Shown piece after piece: positions 27,405 through 34,560 of a stretch of 53,362 nt of DNA (positions within the stretch are counted from its first letter, which is position 1; each line of letters begins with the position of its first letter). The DNA comes from an uncultured Lachnospiraceae bacterium (GTDB lineage Bacteria > Bacillota > Clostridia > Lachnospirales > Lachnospiraceae). The translations under genes and the position numbers were made by a program. The notes under the pieces were generated by a model. That model did no database searches. It saw only the letters and a list, made by a program, of their open reading frames with translations, and was not told where the DNA came from. The stretch spans positions 1-53,362 of the forward strand of contig CAJUFN010000015.1 of NCBI GenBank assembly GCA_910585545.1, given 5' to 3'.

Positions 27405-28043
27405 TTATGAACGGTTCATTTTAAAAATCGGACTTACCTTTTTATAAATCAAAAATACGATCACAGAATCAATGACACCTTTTAATAGATTAAACGGTGC
27501 AACTGCTAAAATCATAAATGTCATCATACTGTCAATGCTGCTGTGAATAGCGCTTCCCATCTCGATAAACGCCTCTACCGGCATTCCAAATGCCGCGGCA
27601 TATGCCGGCAGCAAAACATACGCATTCAAAAAACATCCCATGACCGCCATAACTATAGTTCCTGTCACCATGCCTATAATCGCATGACTTCTTGTCTTAG
27701 TCCGGTGATAAATCACACCCGCCGGCACGATAAACGCACATCCCATCACAAAATTTGCAAATTCGCCAACCCCTGCGGTTACCGTTCCATTAATAATCAA
27801 ATTCAAAATAATCTTCAACGCTTCGATCATCACGCCCGCAAACGGCCCAATCGCAAATGTTCCGATCAATACCGGCACCTCACTAAAATCCATCTCGTAA
27901 AACGGCGGCGCAAGAAACGGCAGCGGAAATTCAAATAGCATCAGCACGATCGCGACCGCTGCAAGCATCGCAGCCTGCGCCATAATACGCGTCTTAGAAA
28001 TTGTAGCCTTGTTCGTTTTGTTGTTCAATACCTTTGTTCTCAT
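27405..28043 (-). CDS. ribU: Riboflavin ECF substrate-binding component RibU
   Basis: Six-helix S component. The N-terminal AAMLAAVAIVLMLFEFPLP and the MDFSEVPVLIG and GVMIEALKIILNLII segments are characteristic of RibU. Riboflavin specificity is supported independently by the FMN riboswitch just upstream. It would dock on EcfT with EcfA1/A2 encoded directly downstream, importing riboflavin across the membrane. RBS GGGAGG, 9 bp before the ATG. 212 residues, normal. Confidence 0.93.
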   Translation of the reverse strand: MRTKVLNNKTNKATISKTRIMAQAAMLAAVAIVLMLFEFPLPFLAPPFYEMDFSEVPVLIGTFAIGPFAGVMIEALKIILNLIINGTVTAGVGEFANFVMGCAFIVPAGVIYHRTKTRSHAIIGMVTGTIVMAVMGCFLNAYVLLPAYAAAFGMPVEAFIEMGSAIHSSIDSMMTFMILAVAPFNLLKGVIDSVIVFLIYKKVSPIFKMNRS

Positions 28044-28170
28044 GTTCTTTTCCTCCCAAAAATCTTAGCTTACGTTAGCTTAACCCTCAGAGGCTTTTTA
28101 AAAACCCTCTGACGGTTTGGGGCGTTTTTTGCATAGACTTCCACGCTTTTTGCATGAATATACATCAAAA

Positions 28171-28195
28171 CCCCGAATAAAAATTATATCCGGGG
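28171..28195 (-). terminator. Terminator hairpin of the FMN riboswitch expression platform
   Basis: CCCCG/CGGGG arms around an AT-rich loop, then TTTT, between the aptamer and ribU on the minus strand. A second hairpin (CAGAGG/CCTCTG, about 28085-28108) lies nearer the gene. I infer that FMN binding favours termination. Confidence 0.6.
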
Positions 28196-28221
28196 CTCAA
28201 ATATGCATAATAATACAAAAA

Positions 28222-28347
28222 TTTCTTTTCTCATCCAGACTTTACTGTCGGTTTTGGAATTTCACCAAATCAGCCATCTTTTATATACTAAGACAGGTCG
28301 CGGACTATACCGCCGGTTGGGACTTGCACCCGACCCCAAAGAAAACG
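28222..28347 (-). promoter_or_regulatory. FMN riboswitch (RFN element)
   Basis: Read on the minus strand, the RFN core is clear: GGGTCGGGTGCAAGTCCC, ACCGGCGGTATAGTCCGCGA, then GGTGAAATTCC, ACCGACAGTAAAGTCTGGATGAGA. P1 is formed by TTTCTTT and AAAGAAA at the ends. It controls the ribU-ecfA1-ecfA2-ecfT-truA transcript, lowering expression when FMN is abundant. Confidence 0.96.
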
Positions 28348-28375
28348 TTTCATTTTTATTTATTTTTCGTACTAC

Positions 28376-28404
28376 ATTATAATCCTAACAAACATAAGAA
28401 TCAA
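28376..28404 (-). promoter_or_regulatory. Promoter of the ribU-ecf operon
   Basis: TTGATT, 17-bp spacer, TATAAT on the minus strand, ending about 30 bp before the FMN aptamer. Confidence 0.75.
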
Positions 28405-28495
28405 GTATTTTATATAGAATTGACTTTAACATTTAAAACCACTATAATTTATTTAGACAAAAATAACGATCGAACGGGAAAATGGAGGAACTAGC

Positions 28496-28924
28496 ATGAA
28501 AACATCTATGCCAGGAAAATATTTTATTAAAATTTCAAGTATTCTATTTATTATCAGTGCCGTGATGTCGATTTTGACATATTCGATCAGCGGATTGGCT
28601 TTCATACTCGTAACAAAAGATATGAAGGAAAATATGGGATGGGTTTTTATATGTGTCTGTGCACTTTATACATTCTTTGCAGGAATCCAGCTGATTGCCG
28701 GTGTAAAAGGAATTAAAGGATGCGAGCGAAAAGACGCAGCTTTGGATTTGAAAAAATGGGGTTTTATCTTTATTGGTATTTCCTTGTTATCAGGAATCAT
28801 AAACCTGATTTACTGCATCTTTGTAAAAGAAGGCGTTCCATCTGCCGCAGCAAGCATTGCAGTAGGGTTGATTCTTCCTTTACTGTATATCTATGGCGCT
28901 TCCTTGAATGCCAAAGCTTCATAA
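28496..28924 (+). CDS. Small four-helix membrane protein, function unknown
   Basis: 142 residues with four predicted membrane segments (about 10-35, 45-68, 85-107, 115-135) and short charged loops; no catalytic motif. RBS GGAGG eight bases before the ATG. It stands alone between the riboswitch promoter (divergent) and the RND gene (convergent), and shares a terminator with the latter. I do not recognise the family. Confidence 0.75.
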   Translation: MKTSMPGKYFIKISSILFIISAVMSILTYSISGLAFILVTKDMKENMGWVFICVCALYTFFAGIQLIAGVKGIKGCERKDAALDLKKWGFIFIGISLLSGIINLIYCIFVKEGVPSAAASIAVGLILPLLYIYGASLNAKAS

Positions 28925-28974
28925 ACAAAGCCAACAATTAAAATAATAATGAAATAACACGAAACACAAAATTT

Positions 28975-29014
28975 AACAGGAGCAAATGACAAGTCACCGT
29001 CATTTGCTCCTGTT
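28975..29014. terminator. Bidirectional terminator
   Basis: Perfect 16-bp stem AACAGGAGCAAATGAC/GTCATTTGCTCCTGTT with an 8-nt loop, between the convergent membrane-protein and RND genes. TT/AA ends serve both directions. Confidence 0.88.
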
Positions 29015-29024
29015 TTGACATATT

Positions 29025-32000
29025 CTATTCGTCTTTCGCCCTATCATCTTCTCCGACATCGATCACTTTAATTTTTCTTCTAAAGAAAATATCATACATC
29101 ACCGGAATGATGAAAAGCGTCATCAACGTGGCATAGGTAAGTCCTCCGATAGTTACGATCGCCATACCTTGCCCCATCTCGCTTCCGATACCGCCTCCAA
29201 GCGCCATCGTGGACATTGCCAGGATGGTCGTGAGCGCTGTCATAAGAATCGGACGCATACGCACCTTTCCCGCCATCACTAGGGCTTCTCTCTTTTCCAT
29301 TCCTTCTATGCGAAGCTGATTGACATAATCCACAAATACAATTCCGTTATTTACAACCACTCCAGCGAGAACTAGGAATCCCATCATCGCAATGATAGAC
29401 AATTTCTGTCCGGTAAGCAAAAGTCCGATAAAACCGCCGGTAAATGCCAGCGGAATCGTAAATAATACGATAAACGGTGAAAGGAGACTTTGGAACTGCG
29501 CCACCATGATCAGGTAAATAAACACAATCGCCAGTGCGATCATCTTCACCAGGTCGATCATGGATTCCTCAACGGAAAGTGCTTCTCCTGCAATTTCTAC
29601 CGTATAACCTTCCGGCACTTCGTAATCAGCCAGCAAGTCTTTCACTTCACGGCTAAGCAACGTCGTGTTGTAACCTTCTTTTGTGACTGCCGTTACCGTC
29701 ATATATCTGGACTGATTCTGACGTTTGACCGAAGCAATGCTCTCACTATCCTTCGTTTCCGCAAACTCGCTTAATTTGTGCGACTCTTTTACTTCCTTGC
29801 CTTCTTCATCCATCTTCGTTGTCTCGAATTCATGATCCATAAGATTTTCCACTGTCACTGTATGGTTCTCATCTACCACAATCACTTTATATTCTTTGCC
29901 ATCCAAAGCAAGCTGCGTAGATGCCTTTTCCGTCTGAAGCCCAGCTGCCAGCTCTGCATAAATCTGTGCCACGGTAAGGCCATGCCGCATCGCCTCATCC
30001 TTATCAAGTACAAGCTGGATTCCCTTATCTGCCTCTTCCTGCCCATTGGAAATCTCTTCAAATCCCTCCACTTTTCCTAGAAGAGTCTTCATATCCTCAC
30101 TGATTTTCAAAAGTTCATCCAAATCTTTTCCGCTAATATCAAGCTGCATGCCGCTTCCGCCAAGCGCCGACATATCCATAGAAGACTCTGAAATATTTAC
30201 TTCGCAGTTCATATCCTTCGTCTCTTCTTCCACTGCCTTCACGATACGCCCTGCATGTTTTGCCCCATCCTCGGTAAGAATCATATAGTACATAAAAGAA
30301 GAAAAATCACTCTCTGAATCGGCAGACATCCCCATCATCGCTCCCATCCCCTGGGAACTGCTTATCGCTCCTACCGTATCCACACCTTCAATCTTTTGCA
30401 TTGTTTCCAGAACCCTGTCCGCAATCGCACATGCCGCCTCTTTTTCCACGCCATCATTGATGGTAACCGTCGCCGTCATATATTCACTGCTCATGTTCGG
30501 AATCAATTCCATTCCTACTCTCGTCGTCTGCCAGACTGCAAATACAAGAAGCAGGATAGCCGCTGCAAGAGGCACGATTTTCACCCGCAGACAGAATCGG
30601 ATCGCCTTTTCATACGCATTATTCATCGCATCGAACCATTTATGCTCTTTCTCCCCGGATTTTTGAAGCACAGCCGCACTCATACTCGGGACAACCGTCA
30701 GCGCCACCACGAGACTTGCACACAATGAATATGCAATCGTAAGTCCCATATCCGTAAACAATTCTCTGGTCATTCCATCTGTGAATACGATCGGCAAAAA
30801 TACACAGATTGTCGTCAGCGTAGACGCAAAAATCGCTCCCGCCACCTGTTTGGCGCCGCGCACTGCCGCTTTTCCCGCCGACATTCCTTCGTTTCTCAAT
30901 CGGTAAATATTTTCAATCACGACAATCGAATTATCCACCAGCATTCCAACCCCGAGAGCCAAGCCGGAAAGCGAAATCATATTGATTGTAATGTCGGAAA
31001 AGAACATCAGCACAATCGCAAATAGTACACTGAGCGGAATGCTGAATGCAACTACGATCGTCGGTTTTACGTCTTTCAAAAATATAATCAGTACGATGAT
31101 CGCAAGCAGCGCACCCCAGATTAGATTCGACAATACGGAATCTATGATCATTTCGATATAGTCTCCCTGATCCATCAAAGAAGTTACATGAAACCCTTCG
31201 TATTTATCCTGCAAATATTCTGCCGCTTTTCCGATTTCTTTTGATACGGCAGAAGTTCCTGCTGTCGAACTTTTAAAAATGCTCAAGACAATCGCAGGAT
31301 TCCCGTTCATCTTGGCATAACTTTCGTCTGCATTATCAATCACCGTCACCTGCGCCACATCCAAAAGACGCACATCCCCAATTCCATCCATGCTGCAAAG
31401 CAATGCATCTTTTAAGGTATCCAGAGAATCAAATGCTTCTCCGATCTTCAAAAGATACTGATCCTTTCCTTTGGAAATGTAGCCTGCCGGCATCTCAAAA
31501 TTCTGTGCATAGATTAGCTGAGAAAGGGTATTCATATTCAAAAGCTGATCCAGGTTTGCACTCTCAAGCGCTTTTTTTCTTGCTTCCTCGTACTGTACCC
31601 TGGCAGCCTCAAGCTGTGCTTCGCCAGCAGTAAGCTGTGTTTCACCGGCAGTAATACCTGCGCTTCCCGCGCCAAATGCCGATGCTGCCGCCATCTTTCC
31701 CTTCTCTACTTCAACATAGTTATCTTTTGCTTCCTTAACTGCTGCATCTACCTGTTCTTTCACTGCTTTCGCTGCTTGTATCTGCGTCTCCAGATTCGAA
31801 AGTTCGGCATCGATCTCTATCGGGCGCATCACGATTTTCACAAGATTATCCCAGGTGAGTTCCTCTGAAAGAGCGCCAAATTCCGGATTCCCCGCCGCCA
31901 TTTCCAGAATCATCTTTTTGAGTTCTTCATACCGTACTTTGTCTTCTTCGGTTCCATTCCCCACAAGCATATCCAGCGTAATACCCGACATCAGTTTTTC

Positions 32001-32882
32001 CAAAGCATCACTGATCTGCTCTCTTGCCTGTTCATAAGCCTTTTTTTCAAATGTCAGCGCCTGCTTCGCTGCTTCCAGGTTCACAAGCTGCGCGCTGTAG
32101 GACGCCGACTGCGCCATCGCCTCATCCATCATCTGGCTGTATTTTGCCAGCTCGTTGTATGTATTCTCCTGCTGACGTTCAAGCTCCGATTTCCCATTTG
32201 CAAGTTCCGCTTTGGCCTTGTCTAACTGTGCAGTCTGTTTATCCAGCTCTGCTTTGGCCTCGGCAAACTTTTCGTCCATCTGTGCCAGCAATTTGTCGTT
32301 AAGCCCGTCAATCTTATCCTGCTCCAATCGAATCTCTACCATCTCTTCCACAAGACCCGTTGTGCTGACACTGGCAACGCCCTCCTGACGCTCCAGATAC
32401 GGAATGATATTTTCTGTCGTAAATTCGCTCAGCTCTTTGACATCCATCCCATCCATATCGATGCCCATCGTGACGGTCGCCATCATATCCGGCGTGATCT
32501 CCATCAGCATCGGACTGCCTGCTTCTTCCGGAAGCGCCTCCTTTAGCTGCTCTACTGCCGTAGACAATTTTACCATAGCGCTGTCCATATTGGTCTCTTC
32601 TTCAAATTCCAGCATGACCATACTGAAATTCTCGGCAGAAGTACTCGATACGGATTTCACACCATTGACGACGCCAAGCGAACTTTCCAAGACGGTCGTC
32701 ACCGAGCTTTCCACCTTCTCCGGCGTCGCTCCCGGATAAGTTGTAACCGCCACCACATACGGCAAGCTCATTTCCGGAAGCAAATCTGTTGTAATACGCG
32801 AAAAACTGATTACTCCCAACACGATTACCATAATCACTCCTACCAACACGGTAAACGGCTTCTTCACACATAATTTTGTCAT
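29025..32882 (-). CDS. RND-family exporter with a long coiled-coil insert
   Basis: About 1285 residues. Start placed at 32882 (MTKLCVKKPFTV) with AAGGAAGG nine bases upstream; the frame is open 34 codons further with no such site. TM1 about 11-30, then porter halves and two bundles of TM segments with the RND duplication. TM4 carries GMLVDNSIVVIEN, so one of the two AcrB-type proton-relay acids is kept. A helical, Glu/Lys/Ala/Gln-rich segment (about residues 195-480) interrupts the first porter region and looks like a coiled coil, as in Gram-positive RND proteins that work without a separate periplasmic adaptor. Substrate unknown (drug, lipid or peptide). No adaptor or outer-membrane gene is nearby, as expected of a monoderm. 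Confidence 0.88.
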   Translation of the reverse strand: MTKLCVKKPFTVLVGVIMVIVLGVISFSRITTDLLPEMSLPYVVAVTTYPGATPEKVESSVTTVLESSLGVVNGVKSVSSTSAENFSMVMLEFEEETNMDSAMVKLSTAVEQLKEALPEEAGSPMLMEITPDMMATVTMGIDMDGMDVKELSEFTTENIIPYLERQEGVASVSTTGLVEEMVEIRLEQDKIDGLNDKLLAQMDEKFAEAKAELDKQTAQLDKAKAELANGKSELERQQENTYNELAKYSQMMDEAMAQSASYSAQLVNLEAAKQALTFEKKAYEQAREQISDALEKLMSGITLDMLVGNGTEEDKVRYEELKKMILEMAAGNPEFGALSEELTWDNLVKIVMRPIEIDAELSNLETQIQAAKAVKEQVDAAVKEAKDNYVEVEKGKMAAASAFGAGSAGITAGETQLTAGEAQLEAARVQYEEARKKALESANLDQLLNMNTLSQLIYAQNFEMPAGYISKGKDQYLLKIGEAFDSLDTLKDALLCSMDGIGDVRLLDVAQVTVIDNADESYAKMNGNPAIVLSIFKSSTAGTSAVSKEIGKAAEYLQDKYEGFHVTSLMDQGDYIEMIIDSVLSNLIWGALLAIIVLIIFLKDVKPTIVVAFSIPLSVLFAIVLMFFSDITINMISLSGLALGVGMLVDNSIVVIENIYRLRNEGMSAGKAAVRGAKQVAGAIFASTLTTICVFLPIVFTDGMTRELFTDMGLTIAYSLCASLVVALTVVPSMSAAVLQKSGEKEHKWFDAMNNAYEKAIRFCLRVKIVPLAAAILLLVFAVWQTTRVGMELIPNMSSEYMTATVTINDGVEKEAACAIADRVLETMQKIEGVDTVGAISSSQGMGAMMGMSADSESDFSSFMYYMILTEDGAKHAGRIVKAVEEETKDMNCEVNISESSMDMSALGGSGMQLDISGKDLDELLKISEDMKTLLGKVEGFEEISNGQEEADKGIQLVLDKDEAMRHGLTVAQIYAELAAGLQTEKASTQLALDGKEYKVIVVDENHTVTVENLMDHEFETTKMDEEGKEVKESHKLSEFAETKDSESIASVKRQNQSRYMTVTAVTKEGYNTTLLSREVKDLLADYEVPEGYTVEIAGEALSVEESMIDLVKMIALAIVFIYLIMVAQFQSLLSPFIVLFTIPLAFTGGFIGLLLTGQKLSIIAMMGFLVLAGVVVNNGIVFVDYVNQLRIEGMEKREALVMAGKVRMRPILMTALTTILAMSTMALGGGIGSEMGQGMAIVTIGGLTYATLMTLFIIPVMYDIFFRRKIKVIDVGEDDRAKDE

Positions 32883-33087
32883 ATTGTCTGCCCTTCCTTT
32901 TTGTATTTTTTGCAAATACTTCTCAATTTTCCAAATAATTCCTTGCTTTTTCTTACTTTTCGGGCAAATGCAAAATATGCCCATATGGCTATATTTTATG
33001 CTTCCATATCTTTATATGCAATTAAAATAAAATAAATTTTTTAGACTTGCATTTGTATTTTTTTTATGCTAAACTATTACTTGCTAA

Positions 33088-33171
33088 GCGGATATGGCGG
33101 AATAGGCAGACGCGCTAGATTCAGGTTCTAGTCCTCGCAAGGGGGTACAGGTTCAAGTCCTGCTATCCGCA
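33088..33171 (+). tRNA. tRNA-Leu (CAG anticodon)
   Basis: 84 nt. Acceptor stem GCGGATA/TATCCGC with discriminator A; D-arm TGGCGGAATAGGCA; anticodon stem CTAGA/TCTAG around TTCAGGT, giving anticodon CAG; long variable arm TCCTCGCAAGGGGGT; T-arm CAGGTTCAAGTCCTG. CCA is not encoded. Reads leucine CUG codons. Confidence 0.96.
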
Positions 33172-33184
33172 TTAGATGAAAGAC

Positions 33185-33225
33185 ATCCGGAGTCGTTCCT
33201 GATTGGAATTGACTTCGGATTTTTT
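33185..33225 (+). terminator. tRNA-Leu terminator
   Basis: ATCCGGAGTC/GACTTCGGAT stem (one G-U pair) with partial inner pairing GTTCC/GGAAT, followed by TTTTT. Confidence 0.8.
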
Positions 33226-33263
33226 ATGATATAGGAAAGTTCGTACTTTCCTATATCATAAAA
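33222..33263. repeat. Perfect 19-bp palindrome
   Basis: TTTTATGATATAGGAAAGT, loop TCGT, then its exact reverse complement. It overlaps the T-run of the tRNA terminator and abuts the dispersed multi-hairpin repeat. It may be an extra terminator or a short mobile-element trace. Confidence 0.9.
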
Positions 33264-33391
33264 CCCTCCGGGAGGATACGCACTCGCGTGAGCGGAGGCA
33301 GTCAGCAAAATCTGACCACGCTCGGCGCGCAAAGCGTGCAAGCCCCTCATGAATGAGGGGATGGGGAAGTTGAAGTAGGCTTGCCCACTTT
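33259..33391 (+). repeat. Dispersed multi-hairpin element, copy A
   Basis: About 133 bp, near-identical to the reverse complement of 53024-53157. Contains in order CCCTCCGGGAGG, CTCGCGTGAG, GTCAG/CTGAC, CACGCT/AGCGTG and CCCCTCA/TGAGGGG stems and a GGC/GCCC tail. GC-rich in an AT-rich gap. No reading frame supports coding. The AT-rich 33392-33525 that follows holds nothing I can name. Confidence 0.9.
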
Positions 33392-33528
33392 GTTATTCTA
33401 TTCTATCATTCAGCACTGAACTTATTGCAAAATATTAAATGAATATTATTCGCATAATCAATTCAGAAAAGGATATACATCACAGAATAATCCTGACGGT
33501 TTCCTTTATATACCAATTCTTATTGTTA

Positions 33529-33557
33529 TTGTAAATCTTTTGTCATTCCCTTATAAT
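33529..33557 (+). promoter_or_regulatory. Promoter of the AraC gene
   Basis: TTGTAA, 17-bp spacer, TATAAT, about 46 bp before the start codon. Confidence 0.7.
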
Positions 33558-33603
33558 AATATAAGACAACTTATGATATAGCTTTTAAGGGGGAAAGAGT
33601 GAC

Positions 33604-34500
33604 ATGGCAAAATCAATCATACCGGAAATCCCAGCTCTAGATAATGTAATATTGACAGAAAGAATCATACAAAGTGCAACTATTCAGCACAGACACAACT
33701 ACTATTCTTTTCCCAAACATATTCACAATAATATTGGAATCTATCAACTAATCCAAGGTGAGTGCAAAATGGACATTGGTAATGACGTTATCTCCTGCAA
33801 ATGCAATGATTTCATCATGATACTGCCAAATGTATCTCACTCGATTTATCTGACTTCCAAAGACACCTGCTCTTTTAAACATATTCATTTTAATCCAAAA
33901 GAGTTTGCTGCCCTTTCCCTGGAAAAAATTGTCGGATACCCGATGGATCTTCTGACAACACTTTTATTTTGTTGCAATTCATTTTTTCATACCCAGGCAG
34001 ACGAACGGATTTCCTCGATTTTAACCGGAATCATATCCACATTCCGCAAAGACTCCATGCTAGCCTGCGCTTATACAAACCTGCATCTTACCGAACTTTT
34101 ATTATACATCATCGAAATTACTGGAAAAGATTTGTCTTCTTATACGCAGAAACATTCTGACCAGCACAGATATGTTACTTTTACACTGAACTTTATCCAG
34201 GAAAATTATACGTCCAAGATTAAGATTCAAGAGATCGCAGAACAACTCAATATCTCGAGCAGATATTTAAGCAAAATCTTTTTTGAACACATGAACATGA
34301 CCATCTTAAGTTATATTAATACCTATCGGATGAATCAGGCCGTCGAACTGATCGCCAACACAGATTTGACCATGACAGAAATTGCAGAAAAAATCGGAAT
34401 GAATGATTCCCAACATTTTTCAAAATTGTTCAAAAACACGATTGGAAGTCCTCCAAATGAATATCGCAAAATATTAAATGACAGTGATTTTTATACATAA
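33604..34500 (+). CDS. AraC-family transcriptional regulator
   Basis: 298 residues. N-terminal cupin-like ligand domain (RHNYYSFPKHIHNN, GECKMDIG, CNDFIMILPNVSHSI); C-terminal double helix-turn-helix (about 200-295) with IKIQEIAEQLNISSRYLSKIF and MTEIAEKIGMNDSQHFSKLFK ending in SPPNEYRK. RBS AAGGGGGAAAGAG eight bases before the ATG. Intact. It faces the GH101 gene and is the only complete transcription factor among the glycosidase genes, so it may control some of them in response to a sugar; that is inference. Confidence 0.9.
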   Translation: MAKSIIPEIPALDNVILTERIIQSATIQHRHNYYSFPKHIHNNIGIYQLIQGECKMDIGNDVISCKCNDFIMILPNVSHSIYLTSKDTCSFKHIHFNPKEFAALSLEKIVGYPMDLLTTLLFCCNSFFHTQADERISSILTGIISTFRKDSMLACAYTNLHLTELLLYIIEITGKDLSSYTQKHSDQHRYVTFTLNFIQENYTSKIKIQEIAEQLNISSRYLSKIFFEHMNMTILSYINTYRMNQAVELIANTDLTMTEIAEKIGMNDSQHFSKLFKNTIGSPPNEYRKILNDSDFYT

Positions 34501-34502
34501 AT

Positions 34503-34541
34503 AAAGGCAGTGACACATCAAATCTCCGTGTTACTGCCTTT
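34503..34541. terminator. Shared terminator of the AraC and GH101 genes
   Basis: 14-bp stem AAAGGCAGTGACAC/GTGTTACTGCCTTT (one wobble) between two convergent stops. It belongs to neither of the two terminator types used by the other glycosidase genes. Confidence 0.85.
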
Positions 34542-34560
34542 ACTACATTATTTCTATTTC

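Noticed and set aside
32883..32984. Upstream start of the RND gene
   Set aside because: The extra 34 residues are charged and lack a ribosome binding site, whereas the inner ATG has a good one directly before TM1.
33153..33350. Minus-strand 65-residue frame over the dispersed element
   Set aside because: It runs through the tRNA end, a terminator, a palindrome and the repeat; no ribosome binding site and not kept in the second copy's context.
33088..33391. tRNA-Leu as an integration site of a genomic island
   Set aside because: No integrase gene and no second copy of the tRNA 3' end found in the window.
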